Below, piece after piece: positions 1-8,675 of a stretch of 64,000 nucleotides of DNA. A program made the position numbers and the translations under genes. Source of the stretch: Bog-473 sp963791995 (GTDB taxonomy: Bacteria > Actinomycetota > Acidimicrobiia > Acidimicrobiales > RAAP-2); assembly GCA_963791995.1 (NCBI GenBank), contig CAWBUQ010000022.1, forward strand, positions 124,001 through 188,000, in the 5' to 3' direction. Numbering within the stretch: position 1 is the first letter of the stretch; the number at the start of each line of letters is the position of its first letter. A model generated the notes under the pieces. The model had not been told where the DNA came from. It worked only from the letters and a program-made list of their open reading frames with translations, and did no database searches.

Positions 1-638
1 TCGAGAAGGCGCACCCCGACGTGTTCAACACGCTGCTGCAGATCCTCGAGGACGGGCGGCTCACCGACGCGCAGGGACGTTCGGTCGACTTCAAGAACAC
101 CGTGCTGATCATGACCTCGAACCTCGGCACCGCGGACTTGCGCAAGTCGAACATGGGCTTCGCCAAGACGTCGGAGGCCGTGACCTACGAGCGGATGAAG
201 GCCAAGGTGGACGAGGCGCTCAAGGCGCACTTCCGCCCCGAATTCCTCAACCGCATCGACGAGGTCATCGTCTTCCACGAGCTCTCACGGGCCGAGGTCA
301 CCGAGATCGTCGATCTCCTCATGTCGCGCACCGTCAAGCAGCTCTCGGACCAGGGCATCGGGCTCGAGCTCACGCCGGCGGCCCGCGCGCTGCTGGCCGA
401 GCGGGGCTACGACCCCCAGCTCGGGGCACGGCCGCTGCGCCGGGCCATCCAGCAGATGGTCGAGGACCCGCTCTCCGAGCGGATCCTGTGGAAGGAGTTC
501 CGGGTCGGCGAGACCATCGTGGTCGACGTCGAAGAGTCGCCGATCGAGGGCGAAGGCCCGCAGCTGAGCTTCCGGGCGATCGAGGGCCTCGAGCCTCCGC
601 CGCTCGAACTGGCCGGCGCGGGCGCCGACCCCGAGTAG
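1..638 (+). CDS. clpC: ClpC-type AAA+ ATPase, C-terminal part
   Basis: The last ~211 residues of a Hsp100/Clp unfoldase; the frame is open from base 3 and the gene begins upstream of the window. Visible are the stretch VFNTLLQILEDGRLTD after the Walker B region of the second AAA+ module, sensor 1 (IMTSNLG), RPEFLNRIDEVIVF, and the sensor-2 motif GARPLRRAIQ, then the small D2 subdomain and an acidic tail. Such proteins unfold substrates for ClpP in the cytoplasm. ClpC is favoured over ClpB from the actinobacterial context and short tail, but the diagnostic N-terminal and middle domains are outside the window. It converges on the next gene with 7 bases between them. Confidence 0.85.
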   Translation, partial: EKAHPDVFNTLLQILEDGRLTDAQGRSVDFKNTVLIMTSNLGTADLRKSNMGFAKTSEAVTYERMKAKVDEALKAHFRPEFLNRIDEVIVFHELSRAEVTEIVDLLMSRTVKQLSDQGIGLELTPAARALLAERGYDPQLGARPLRRAIQQMVEDPLSERILWKEFRVGETIVVDVEESPIEGEGPQLSFRAIEGLEPPPLELAGAGADPE

Positions 639-645
639 CCGACCC

Positions 646-1176
646 TCAGCGTTCCGGCGGCTCCCAGCAGTAGCCGAACGCGCCGCGATCGGTTGCGGCG
701 TCGCCGCTGACCAGCCGCGCCAAGAAGTGCGGGTTGTCGCGCCCGACGGGCGGGTAGTGCAGGCCCCGGGTACCGGCCGGCCCGAAGCCGACGCGTCCGT
801 AGAAGGCGGGATCGCCCAGCAGCACGAGGAGCGGCCAGCGGCGCGCCCCGGCCTCGGTGATCAGGGCGCGCATGAGAGCCGTCCCGACACCGCGACCCTG
901 GTGCGTGCCGGCCACGCAGACCGGGGCGACACCGGCCACGACGCTCGGCACCCCCTCGATGCGCCCCGGCGCGGCCAGCGCGTGTGCCACGACGACCCCG
1001 GCGTCGTCGGCCACCACCTCGATCAGCGATGTGCGGGCGCACGCCGCCCACGTGTCGCGCACGATGGCGAGCTCCTCGCCGGCGTCGCGCGTGTCGTCGG
1101 CGAAGGCCTCGGCCACGACGGCGAGGATCCCTTCCTCATCGCCAGGCCGCACGGCGGCGCGGATCGCGACGTCCAC
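646..1176 (-). CDS. GNAT-family N-acetyltransferase (YhbS-like)
   Basis: A complete 176-residue acetyltransferase with a GTG start. The acetyl-CoA pyrophosphate-binding motif is QGRGVGTALM (about residues 92-101), preceded by the beta-4 strand VAGVAPVCV and followed by LGDPAFYGRVGF, a combination typical of the YhbS group. It should transfer an acetyl group from acetyl-CoA to an amine or protein; the substrate cannot be read from the sequence. It lies divergent from radA (61 bases apart) and convergent with clpC, so it is probably its own transcription unit. Confidence 0.8.
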   Translation of the reverse strand: MDVAIRAAVRPGDEEGILAVVAEAFADDTRDAGEELAIVRDTWAACARTSLIEVVADDAGVVVAHALAAPGRIEGVPSVVAGVAPVCVAGTHQGRGVGTALMRALITEAGARRWPLLVLLGDPAFYGRVGFGPAGTRGLHYPPVGRDNPHFLARLVSGDAATDRGAFGYCWEPPER

Positions 1177-1223
1177 GTGGCGAGCTTCTCACCGGCAACG
1201 GCCCCGATGTGACACCCGATCCG

Positions 1224-1229
1224 TAGCGT
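1224..1229 (+). promoter_or_regulatory. -10 element of radA (leaderless type)
   Basis: TAGCGT fits the actinobacterial -10 pattern TANNNT and ends 7 bases before the ATG at 1237. No Shine-Dalgarno sequence lies between them, which suggests transcription starts at or next to the start codon. No clear -35 is visible. Confidence 0.45.
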
Positions 1230-1236
1230 GCCCGCC

Positions 1237-2702
1237 ATGGCGATCACGCAGCACACCCGCGCCCGGTCCGCTGAGTCCTACGAGTGCAGGGAGTGCGGCA
1301 CCACGTCGCTGCGCTGGGTGGGCCGTTGTCCGGGATGCGCGGCGTGGAACAGCCTCGACGCCGTGGCGGCCCGTCCCCGCCCGGCCCACGGGCGCGCCGG
1401 CGCGGCCGCCGAGGCGCCACGACCCCTTCCGCTCGCCGAGGTCTCGGCCGACGCCGCCCGCCCCCTCCCCACCGGCGTGGGCGAGCTCGACCGAGTCCTG
1501 GGAGGCGGCGTGGTGGGGGGTTCGGTCACCCTGCTCTTCGGGCCACCGGGAATCGGCAAGTCGACCCTGCTCTTCCAGGTGCTGTCCTCGGTGGCCGGCC
1601 GTGGCCACGACGTCATGCTGGCGTCGGCCGAGGAGTCGTTGGCCCAGGTCAGCGGGCGGGCCACCCGCCTCGGGCCGGTTCCCACCTGCCTCCTCGCGCT
1701 CGAGGGCCCCGACGTCGAGGCGATCGAGGCCGCGGTCGAGCGGGTGCGGCCCGCACTGGTGGTGGTGGACTCGCTGCAGTCGGTGGCCGACCCCGAGCTG
1801 GCCCAACCGGCCGGCAGCCTGGCCCAGGTGCGGGCTTGTGTCGAGCGCCTGACCCGTCTGGCCAAGACGAGCGGTGTCCCGCTCCTCGTGGTCGGCCACG
1901 TCACCAAGGACGGCGACCTGGCCGGTCCGCGGGCAATCGAGCATCTCGTCGACACGGTGCTCTCCTTCGACGGCGACCGCCATCACGCCCTCCGGGTGCT
2001 GAGCGCGGTGAAGCATCGCTTCGGACCGACCGGCGAGGTCGGCATCTTCGAAATGCGCGACGACGGCCTGCGCGACGTGCCCGATCCCGGTCCGTTGATG
2101 CTCGGCGACCGTATGGCGGGCGTGCCCGGCAGCACCGTGGTGCCGGTGCTCCAAGGCCGGCGACCACTGCTGGTCGAAGTGCAGGCACTCCTCGGCCCCG
2201 GGGGCGTCGGTCCGTCGCGCCCCCGACGCGCTCGGGCTCGAACGCGGCGCGGGCCAATCTCTTGGTGGCGGTCCTGGCCTGTCGCAGCTCGGTGGCCGTG
2301 CCCGCCACGGGGGAGTTCTTCGTCGCCGCGGCCGGCGGCATCGCGGTGAGCGAACCGGCCGCCGACCTTGCGATCGCGCTCGCACTGGCGTCGGTCGTCA
2401 CGGGCCGTCCCGTGCCCGCCGACCTCGTCGCGTTCGGCGAGCTCGGCCTGGCCGGCGAGGTGCGTACCGTGCCGGGCGCGGCACGACGCCTGGCCGAGGC
2501 ACAACGCGCCGGCTTCACCCGGGCCCTGGTGCCCGCGTCGTCGGTGGACGCGGTCATCGACGAGGCACCACGGGGCATCGCGATCCAGGGCGTGCGCACA
2601 CTCGCGGACGCGCTGGCGTGCGCCGCCGGCGGGGCGGTCGGATCGCAGACCGGGCCGGATACGATGCCCGGGTGTCCGACCCCGGCGGCAACCAGCCCCT
2701 GA
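1237..2702 (+). CDS. radA: DNA repair ATPase RadA (Sms), frameshifted twice
   Basis: RadA is a RecA-like, DnaB-type helicase that promotes branch migration in recombination. The N-terminus has the C4 zinc finger (CRECG...CPGC), then Walker A GPPGIGKST, the KHRFGPTGEVG motif (the RadA-specific KNRFG segment) and, in the last part, the Lon-protease-like domain (FFVAAAGGIAVSEPAADLAIA). The reading frame slips near 2220 (a run of five C) and again near 2246, each equivalent to one extra base; protein similarity is continuous across both when corrected. The ATG at 1237 is chosen over GTG 1228 because of the -10 element just upstream. The end overlaps the start of disA, an arrangement common in actinobacteria. 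Confidence 0.88.
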
Positions 2703-3730
2703 ACGACGCGCTGGCGATGATCGCCCCGGGCACCAGGCTCCGGGAGGGTCTCGACCGAATTCTCCAGGCCAAGCACGGTGCGCTGATCATCGTGGGCGAC
2801 GATCCTGCCGTCCTTTCCGTCTGCACGGGGGGCTTCCTGCTCGACGCCGAGTACACCCCGCAACGCCTGTCCGAGTTGGCCAAGATGGACGGCGCCATCA
2901 TCCTCGCGACCGACGCGTCGCGCATCGCGCGGGCCAACGTGCACCTCGTGCCGAAGGCGACCATTCCCACCTCCGAGACAGGGACGCGGCACCGCACCGC
3001 CGAACGGGTGGCGCGTTCCATCGACGTGCCGGTGATCGCCGTCTCCGAGGCGATGGCGACCATTGCGGTGTATCGCAACGACCGCAAGCACACGACGCAA
3101 TCGGCGGGATGGCTGATCGATCGTTCGAGCCAGGCGCTGTCGACCCTGCAGCGCTTCCGGGCCCGCTACGACGACGCGTTGGCCACCTTGACCCGGCTCG
3201 AGATGGAGGATTCGGTCTCGGTGCGCGACGTCGTCTCGGTGCTCCAGCCCGGCGAAATGGTGCGGCGCATCGCCGAGGAGATCGAAGGGCATCTCGTCGA
3301 GCTCGGCTCTGACGGGCGCCTCATCCACCTCCAGACCGAGGAACTGCGTGCGGGTGCGGAGGAGACCCTGATGTTGGTCCTGCGCGACTACACCGACGAC
3401 GCCGGTGTCGCCCACCTGCGCTCGCTCCAGCCCGATGCGCTCATGGACCTCCGCAAGGTCGTGGCCGCGCTGAACCTGCCCGCCTCGGACGACCAGATGC
3501 ACGCCGAGCTGGCGCCGCACGGCTACCGGCTCTTGCACCGGCTGCCCCAGCAGCTCTCCGAGACCCTGATCGACCGGCTCGTGCAGCGCTTCGGCTCGCT
3601 GCCCGAGATCCTCTCGGCCTCGTCGTCCGAACTCGAGTCCGTCGAGGGCATCGGCGCAGCCACGGCCCGCCACGTGCGCGACGGCCTGGCGCGACTCGTC
3701 GAGGCCAGCATCTTCGAGCGATACGAATGA
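2672..3730 (+). CDS. disA: Diadenylate cyclase DisA
   Basis: Makes the second messenger c-di-AMP from two ATP and scans DNA for branched structures. The DAC domain (about residues 1-145) carries the catalytic DGA motif (in MDGAIILA) and the GTRHRTAERVA nucleotide-binding motif; a helical spine follows, then the C-terminal helix-hairpin-helix domain (SSSELESVEGIGAATARHV). The GTG at 2672 gives 352 residues, the family's usual size; the upstream in-frame ATG would add an arginine-rich stretch copied from the end of radA. It overlaps radA by 31 bases, so the pair is cotranscribed and RadA may modulate DisA, as known for these partners. Confidence 0.93.
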   Translation: MSDPGGNQPLNDALAMIAPGTRLREGLDRILQAKHGALIIVGDDPAVLSVCTGGFLLDAEYTPQRLSELAKMDGAIILATDASRIARANVHLVPKATIPTSETGTRHRTAERVARSIDVPVIAVSEAMATIAVYRNDRKHTTQSAGWLIDRSSQALSTLQRFRARYDDALATLTRLEMEDSVSVRDVVSVLQPGEMVRRIAEEIEGHLVELGSDGRLIHLQTEELRAGAEETLMLVLRDYTDDAGVAHLRSLQPDALMDLRKVVAALNLPASDDQMHAELAPHGYRLLHRLPQQLSETLIDRLVQRFGSLPEILSASSSELESVEGIGAATARHVRDGLARLVEASIFERYE

Positions 3731-3741
3731 GCAGCCTCGTC

Positions 3742-3750
3742 TGGTAGAAT
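3742..3750 (+). promoter_or_regulatory. Extended -10 promoter for carD
   Basis: TG-G-TAGAAT (TG at 3742, hexamer 3745-3750) directly after disA matches an extended -10 element. It lies about 114 bases before the carD start, leaving a leader with the Shine-Dalgarno AAGGGAG near 3847-3853. No convincing -35 was found. Confidence 0.4.
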
Positions 3751-3863
3751 GATCTGTCACCGCCGAACGGCCTGCGCCCGTGTCGGCACCCTCTCACAGC
3801 AGTGCCCGCACAGCCGTGTGCCCGTGCGGACGCACCCGATTCACCCAAGGGAGTCCTAGTCCT

Positions 3864-4343
3864 GTGTCTTTCAAGGTCGGAGACAAAGTCGTCTATCCCC
3901 ACCACGGAGCCGCCGTCATCGAAAAGCGCGAAACCAAGGTCGCGTTCGGCGAGAAGCGCGAGTACCTGGTGCTGCGCCTGGCCTACGGCGACCTGATCCT
4001 CAACGTCCCGGCTGACAACACCGAGGGCGTCGGGTTGCGCGAGGTGATCAACGACGAAGAAGTCGAGGAGGTCTTCGCGGTGTTGCGCAAGAAGGAAGCG
4101 CGCATGCCCACCAACTGGTCCCGGCGTTACAAGAACCACTCCGAGAAGCTGCGCTCGGGCGACATCTACCAGGTCGCCGAAGTCGTGCGGAACCTTTCCA
4201 TCCGCGACAAGGACAAGGGCCTTTCCGCGGGCGAGAAGCGCATGCTCCAGCGGGCGCGCCAGATCCTGGTGTCCGAGCTGACGTTCGCGCTCAACGTGGA
4301 CGAGGAGACGGCCGAAGAGCGTCTGAACGACGCGCTGACCTGA
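3864..4343 (+). CDS. carD: RNA polymerase-binding transcription factor CarD
   Basis: CarD binds the RNA polymerase beta subunit and stabilises open promoter complexes, notably at rRNA promoters, in the cytoplasm. The N-terminal RNAP-interaction (Tudor-like) domain begins FKVGDKVVYPHHGAAVIE; the DNA-binding helical domain includes PTNWSRRYKNHSEKL (with the tryptophan that wedges the promoter) and GLSAGEKRMLQRARQIL. Starting at GTG 3864 gives 159 residues, close to the ~160 of mycobacterial CarD, and puts a Shine-Dalgarno sequence about 10 bases upstream; an ATG at 3780 would add a non-homologous tail. The order disA-carD-ispD-ispF is a conserved actinobacterial arrangement. Confidence 0.95.
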   Translation: MSFKVGDKVVYPHHGAAVIEKRETKVAFGEKREYLVLRLAYGDLILNVPADNTEGVGLREVINDEEVEEVFAVLRKKEARMPTNWSRRYKNHSEKLRSGDIYQVAEVVRNLSIRDKDKGLSAGEKRMLQRARQILVSELTFALNVDEETAEERLNDALT

Positions 4344-4369
4344 GCGGGCGGACCGGTCGCGCCAGATCC

Positions 4370-5029
4370 ATGGCGACGGTGTGGTCGATCGTGGTGGCGG
4401 GCGGCACGGGAGCCCGCTTCGGTGCTCCCAAGCAGTACGAGCTGATCGGTGGGCGCCCGGTGCTCGAGTGGGCGGTCGAAGCCTGCCGGCCCGGCTCAGC
4501 CGGCGTGGTGCTGGTCGTCCCGGCCGACGGGACCGATGACGATCTCCACGGTGCTGACGCCAGCGTGCGCGGCGGCTCCACCCGGGCCGAGTCGGTCCGC
4601 TGCGGCCTGGCCGCCGTACCCGAGGACGCCGACGTCATCGTCGTGCACGATGCAGCGCGACCGTTGGCCTCCCGAGCTCTCTTCGACGCGGTGGTGACGG
4701 CGCTCGACGCCCACGGCGCGGACGGTGCCGTGCCCGGTGTGCGCCCGAGTGACACCATCAAGGCGGTGGACGCGGCCGGACGAGTGACCAGCACGCCTGA
4801 GCGCGCCTCTCTGGTGGCGGTGCAGACACCGCAGGCATTCCGTGCCGCCGCGCTGCGCCGGGCCCATGGCGAGGGCACCGCCGACGCCGGCGCCACCGAC
4901 GACGCCATGTTGATCGAGGCCCTGGGCGGCACGGTCGTGGTCGTGCCGGGCGAGGCCGGGAATCTCAAGATCACCGCGCCCGACGACCTGGGTGCGGCAG
5001 AGCGGCTGCTGGCAGCGCGGGACCGCTGA
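4370..5029 (+). CDS. ispD: 2-C-methyl-D-erythritol 4-phosphate cytidylyltransferase
   Basis: Third enzyme of the MEP isoprenoid pathway: MEP plus CTP gives CDP-ME. 219 residues, normal length. The N-terminal nucleotide-binding motif is VVAGGTGARFGAPKQY (GGxGxR and the catalytic lysine), followed by RAESVRCGL, VVHDAARPL and the C-terminal NLKITAPDDL typical of IspD. It stands 26 bases after carD and 2 bases before ispF, so the two MEP genes form one unit. Confidence 0.95.
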   Translation: MATVWSIVVAGGTGARFGAPKQYELIGGRPVLEWAVEACRPGSAGVVLVVPADGTDDDLHGADASVRGGSTRAESVRCGLAAVPEDADVIVVHDAARPLASRALFDAVVTALDAHGADGAVPGVRPSDTIKAVDAAGRVTSTPERASLVAVQTPQAFRAAALRRAHGEGTADAGATDDAMLIEALGGTVVVVPGEAGNLKITAPDDLGAAERLLAARDR

Positions 5030-5031
5030 GC

Positions 5032-5502
5032 ATGCGCATCGGCCAGGGCATCGACATCCACCGCTTCTCCGAGGACCCGCACCGGCGGCTGGTCCTCGGC
5101 GGCGTCGTGATCGAGGGGGCCCGGGGCCTCGGCGGCCACAGTGACGCCGACGCCGTCGCCCACGCGCTGGCCGATGCCATCCTCGGTGCCGTCGGTCTGG
5201 GCGACCTGGGCCGGCACTTCCCCGATTCGGACCCGGTCTGGGAGGGTGCGGACAGTATCGGCCTTTTGACCGAAGTGGTCCGGATGGCGTCGCAGGAGGG
5301 CTTCTCCTGCGCCAACGCAGACTGCACCGTGGTGGCGGACACGCCCCGGCTCGCCCCGCACACCGCGGCCATGGCCCAACGGCTCGGCTCGGTGCTGGGC
5401 GCGCCGGTCTCGGTCAAGGCGACCCGAGCCGAAGGGATCGGCGCGCTCGGCCGGGCCGAGGGGATCGCGTGCATGGCCGTTGTCCTGATGGAGCACACGT
5501 GA
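5032..5502 (+). CDS. ispF: 2-C-methyl-D-erythritol 2,4-cyclodiphosphate synthase
   Basis: Cyclises CDP-ME 2-phosphate to MEcPP in the MEP pathway; works as a trimer with zinc at each interface. 156 residues. Metal ligands appear in GIDIHRF (DxH) and GGHSDADAV (the histidine), with HFPDSDP following; the C-terminal CDP-binding segment is KATRAEGIGALGRAEGIA. ATG begins two bases after the ispD stop, so translation is probably coupled. Confidence 0.95.
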   Translation: MRIGQGIDIHRFSEDPHRRLVLGGVVIEGARGLGGHSDADAVAHALADAILGAVGLGDLGRHFPDSDPVWEGADSIGLLTEVVRMASQEGFSCANADCTVVADTPRLAPHTAAMAQRLGSVLGAPVSVKATRAEGIGALGRAEGIACMAVVLMEHT

Positions 5503-5550
5503 GCCGGCGGCCGTCGCGACCGGCGCCACGGCGCGGCGGCGGGGGAGCGG

Positions 5551-6426
5551 GTGCGCCGCGCCGGAGCCAGGGCGCGCGGCCGAGCGCAGCCCGACGGCGG
5601 GGACCGCCGCGGGCGGGGCGGATCGCAGGGACGAGCTCGCCCCGAGGCGCTGAGCGAGCTCGGTGGCGACCAGGTCGAGGGGCGCCGGGCCGTGCTCGAA
5701 TTGCTCAGCGTGGGACGGCGCACGGTGCGCCGTGTCCTGCTGGCCGAGGACCAGGACCCGTCCCCCCAGCTCGACCGGATCGAGGAGCTGGCCACCCGCC
5801 TGCGCGTCCCGATCGAGACGGTGCCACGGGCCCGTCTCGACACCCAGGCCCGCACCGAGGCGCCCCAAGGGGTCGTCGCGCTGGCGCGCCCCCTCGAGCC
5901 GGTCGCTCTCGAGGACCTGTGTCGGCCAGGTCGCGGCGGCACGGCGCCGTTTCTGCTCGTCGCGGCCGGCATCACCGATCCGCGCAACCTGGGCGCGCTG
6001 TTGCGCAGCGCCGAGTGTGCCGGCGTCACCGGTGTGGTGCTGCCCCGTCACCGCTCGGCCCGCCTCTCGCCCACGGTCGCCAAGACGGCGGCCGGCGCAC
6101 TCGAGCACCTCTCCTTCGCCGTCGTGGGCGGCGTGCCCAGCGCGCTCAGCGATCTGCGCACGCTCGGCGTGTGGTCGATCGGGTTGGCCGGGGAGGCCAC
6201 CCAGTCGCTCTACGATCTCCCTCTGGGCGAAGGCCCGGTGGCCCTGGTGGTGGGCAGCGAGGAGAAGGGCCTTGCGCCGCTGGTCCGCAAACGATGCGAT
6301 GCCATCGCCGCCATCCCCCAACACGGCGCACTGCCTTCCCTCAACGTCGGCACGGCCGGTGCCGTGGCGTGCTTCGAAGTGGCGCGCCAGCGCGTGGCGG
6401 CGATGAGCTCGCCCTCGCCGGACTGA
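5551..6426 (+). CDS. rlmB: 23S rRNA 2'-O-ribose methyltransferase (TrmH/SpoU family, RlmB-like)
   Basis: A SPOUT methyltransferase that uses S-adenosylmethionine to methylate a ribose in 23S rRNA. After an arginine-rich, probably disordered N-terminus (~35 residues) come the substrate-binding domain (VEGRRAVLELL) and the three SPOUT motifs: ITDPRNLGALLRSAECAG, VALVVGSEEKGL and IPQHGALPSLNVGTAGAV, which form the trefoil knot. 291 residues from the ATG used; the exact start is uncertain because the N-terminal tail is low complexity. It follows ispF by 48 bases, as in mycobacteria where cysS usually sits between them; no cysS is present here. Confidence 0.85.
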   Translation: MRRAGARARGRAQPDGGDRRGRGGSQGRARPEALSELGGDQVEGRRAVLELLSVGRRTVRRVLLAEDQDPSPQLDRIEELATRLRVPIETVPRARLDTQARTEAPQGVVALARPLEPVALEDLCRPGRGGTAPFLLVAAGITDPRNLGALLRSAECAGVTGVVLPRHRSARLSPTVAKTAAGALEHLSFAVVGGVPSALSDLRTLGVWSIGLAGEATQSLYDLPLGEGPVALVVGSEEKGLAPLVRKRCDAIAAIPQHGALPSLNVGTAGAVACFEVARQRVAAMSSPSPD

Positions 6427-6444
6427 GGGCGCCGGGCACTGGCG

Positions 6445-6883
6445 TCAGGTCGCCGGCGACGAGGACGCGGCGGCCGCCGGGACTTCGGAGGTGCAGAAGG
6501 CACAGCGATGTGCCGCCACCGGGATGTCGCTGAGGCACTGCGGGCATTCGCGCGTCTCGGGCTTGGGCTCGTCGGTGGGCAGCACGTTAAGGCGCCGCAT
6601 CGAGCGCGGTGAGTGGCACCACGACCGCGAAGAACACGACGGTCGCCACGATCAGGAACGCAAGCACCGCGTTGATGAACGACCCGTACTTGAAGGTCGA
6701 GTTGTGGAGCTTGAAGGTCAGATTCGAGAAGTCCTGCTTGCCGAAGATGGCGGCGATCAGAGGCGTGATGATGTCGACGACGAACGCCGTGACCATGGCC
6801 GTGAAGGCGACGCCCACCACGACGGCCACCGCCAGATCGACGACGTTGCCCCGCAGGACGAACTTCTTGAAATCCGAAAGCAT
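6445..6883 (-). CDS. mscL: Large-conductance mechanosensitive channel MscL with zinc-ribbon tail, frameshifted
   Basis: A membrane channel that opens under hypo-osmotic stress. It begins LSDFKKFVLRGNVVDLA (amphipathic N-terminal helix), has TM1 AVAVVVGVAFTAMVTAF and TM2 SFINAVLAFLIVATVVFFAVV. In the raw sequence the frame stops at 6587 just after TM2, but removing one base (C6601 on the + strand) continues it into a linker and a C4 zinc ribbon, ECPQCLSDIPVAAHRCAFC, ending at TGA 6445. The full protein is then ~145 residues. The start at 6883 fits the conserved N-terminus. It is convergent with rlmB. Confidence 0.85.
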
Positions 6884-6978
6884 GAGCGCCTCCCTCTCCG
6901 TAGCTGCCTGACGCGTGCCTGACGCGACCTCTCTCATACCCCCGCCCTCAGCCGCATGCACAAGGGACGACCCGATGG

Positions 6979-7051
6979 AGCCCGAGGCAGGAATCGAACC
7001 CGCGACATCTTCATTACAAGTGAAGTGCTCTACCAACTGAGCTACTCGGGC
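6979..7051 (-). tRNA. tRNA-Thr (anticodon TGT)
   Basis: A 73-base cloverleaf on the minus strand. The acceptor stem pairs GCCCGAG with CTCGGGC, with discriminator T; the D arm GAGTAGCTCAGTTGGTAGAG, the anticodon loop CTTGTAA with anticodon TGT, and the T arm with GGTTCGATTCC are all standard. CCA is not encoded. It reads ACA threonine codons. Confidence 0.95.
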
Positions 7052-7146
7052 GCTGACCTCAGGTTACAGGGCGGTTCGGCCCATCCTCGGTGCGACCAGC
7101 GGAAAGGCTTGCTTTGGCCTGGGTCGCACGGCAGGCTGGACATCCA

Positions 7147-7755
7147 ATGGATGGAGAGCAGCCGTCACCGGGGTCCTCCGGCTCGCTCTCTCTTCCCCGG
7201 GCGGCCGTCGTCATCGCCATCTTCGTGGTCGCGGTGGCCTTGCTCGTCGCCGTCGGGACCCGACCCAGCGTGCCCAGCACGGCGGCGACCACCTCCACGA
7301 CGACTGCCGCGGCCGGCGGCTCGACCACGACGTCGACCACGGCGGCGGCCGGCGGCGGGGCCACCACCACCACCACGACCACCCGGTCGGGCCACCACGG
7401 GGGCGCCACCACGACCACCACCACGGTCGCACCGAGCTCGGTGAGCGTCGTGGTGGCCAACGCCACCAGCACCAACGGCCTGGCGGCCCACTACTCGACC
7501 GTCATCGGCGCCGGCGGATGGGCCATGCAGACACCCATCGACGCGTCGACGAGCGAGTCCGTGTCCGCCGTCTACTACTCGCCGGGGATGCAGCAGCCGG
7601 CGGCGTCCATCGCCACTTCCATCGGGGTCAAGCCGACCCAGGTCCTCGCGGTCTCGAGCGCGACCCCGGTCACCGGCGTCACGGGTGTCGACGTCGTCGT
7701 GGTGATCGGCGCAGACCTGGCCTCGACGGCCACGTCCACGACGGCCAGCTCCTGA
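7147..7755 (+). CDS. Membrane-anchored LytR_C-domain protein
   Basis: 202 residues: a short cytoplasmic segment, one transmembrane helix (AAVVIAIFVVAVALLVAVG, ~19-37), a long threonine-rich linker (repeated TTT/STT with Gly/Ala, ~45-95), then an alpha/beta domain starting SVSVVVANATSTNGLAAHY and ending VTGVDVVVVIGADL. This last pattern (V-x-V-x-N-x-[ST]...GLA) is that of the LytR/CpsA/Psr C-terminal (LytR_C) domain, found alone or after LCP ligases in actinobacterial envelopes. The catalytic LCP domain is absent, so it is not itself a ligase. ATG 7147 is preferred to the upstream in-frame start. Confidence 0.7.
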   Translation: MDGEQPSPGSSGSLSLPRAAVVIAIFVVAVALLVAVGTRPSVPSTAATTSTTTAAAGGSTTTSTTAAAGGGATTTTTTTRSGHHGGATTTTTTVAPSSVSVVVANATSTNGLAAHYSTVIGAGGWAMQTPIDASTSESVSAVYYSPGMQQPAASIATSIGVKPTQVLAVSSATPVTGVTGVDVVVVIGADLASTATSTTASS

Positions 7756-7757
7756 CC

Positions 7758-8615
7758 TTGTCCGGCGCGGGCGCCGGCCCCGACGACGCCGCGGCGAGGC
7801 AACTGCCGGCACAGTTCCGACCCTTCGCAGCCGATCCGCGACACAGCGCGTTGTTCCTCGACTTCGACGGCACTCTGTCGGGCATCGTGAAGGATCCACG
7901 AGCTGCACGGCCCCTGCCAGGTGTGCGCGAGCTGCTGTCCGACCTGGCCGGCCGGTTCGCGTTGGTCGCGGTGATCTCAGGTCGCCCGACCGCGTTCTTG
8001 GCCGAGGTGATCGGCGAGCCGCCCGGCGTGACACTGGCCGGCCTCTACGGACTGGAGCGGGCGTTGCGCGGGCCCGACCATGACGCCTGGGCAGCGGTGA
8101 TCGACGCCGTCGTTGCCGAAGCCAGCGCCCAGGCGCCCCCAGGTGTCTACGTGGAGCCCAAGGGGCTCACGGTGACGTTGCACTGGCGTCAGGCCCACGA
8201 GCACGAGCGGTGGGTCCTCGACTTCGTCGAGCGCCAGCGGGTTGCCCGCGGGCTGCGGGTGGTGTCGGGGCGGCACGAGCGCGAGCTTCGTCCACCGCTT
8301 CCGGTCGACAAGGGCACCGTGGTGCGCGCCCTCGTCCGCGAGCGCGACGAAGGCGAGCTCACAGCGGGCGGCCACGGGTTCTTGCGGCACCTTGCCGCGT
8401 TCGGCGACGACGTCGGCGACCTGCCGGCCTTTGCCGCGCTGGGCGATCTCGCAGCAGCCGACGGCGATCCTCCCGACGTCGTGCGTGTCGCCGCGGTCGA
8501 CCCCGAGAGCCCGGCAGACGTGGCGGCGCGCGCCGATCTCGTGGTCCGAGGGGCCGTCGGCGCGGTCGAACTCCTGCGAGCCTTGGCCGACGCCGCGGCC
8601 GCGCCGTCGCACTAG
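7758..8615 (+). CDS. otsB: Trehalose-phosphatase family HAD phosphatase (OtsB)
   Basis: A HAD-superfamily sugar phosphatase. Motif I is LFLDFDGTLS (nucleophile and acid aspartates), motif II lies in VISGRP, the catalytic lysine region is PLPVDKGTVV, and motif III/IV is AAFGDDVGDLPAF. The cap contains VYVEPKGLTVTLHWR, typical of trehalose-6-phosphate phosphatases. No ATG is available at the N-terminus; TTG 7758, two bases after the preceding stop, gives 285 residues, a normal size. It faces the GT20 gene across 60 bases. Its substrate is probably the phosphorylated product of that enzyme, though that enzyme is atypical. Confidence 0.82.
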   Translation: MSGAGAGPDDAAARQLPAQFRPFAADPRHSALFLDFDGTLSGIVKDPRAARPLPGVRELLSDLAGRFALVAVISGRPTAFLAEVIGEPPGVTLAGLYGLERALRGPDHDAWAAVIDAVVAEASAQAPPGVYVEPKGLTVTLHWRQAHEHERWVLDFVERQRVARGLRVVSGRHERELRPPLPVDKGTVVRALVRERDEGELTAGGHGFLRHLAAFGDDVGDLPAFAALGDLAAADGDPPDVVRVAAVDPESPADVAARADLVVRGAVGAVELLRALADAAAAPSH

Positions 8616-8642
8616 AGACACGGAGACGCCGGCGGAGACGCC

Positions 8643-8660
8643 GGCGCCAAGGCTGGCGCC
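8643..8660. terminator. Stem-loop between convergent otsB and the GT20 gene
   Basis: Perfect 7-bp inverted repeat GGCGCCA-AGGC-TGGCGCC in the 60-base convergent gap, able to act for both strands; no T-run follows. Immediately before it the 12-mer GGAGACGCCGGC occurs twice in tandem (8622-8645 region). Confidence 0.45.
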
Positions 8661-8675
8661 GACATGGCAGGGGCG

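Noticed and set aside
1901..3760. A 619-codon minus-strand frame opposite radA and disA.
   Set aside because: Arg/His/Gly-rich shadow of two well supported genes.
4291..6324. A 677-codon minus-strand frame opposite ispD, ispF and rlmB.
   Set aside because: Low-complexity shadow; the sense strand holds three complete conserved enzymes.
7265..7435. Repeat-rich DNA resembling a microsatellite or CRISPR-like array.
   Set aside because: It is the run of ACC/ACG threonine codons of the LytR_C protein linker; there are no regular spacers. No CRISPR array was seen anywhere in the window.
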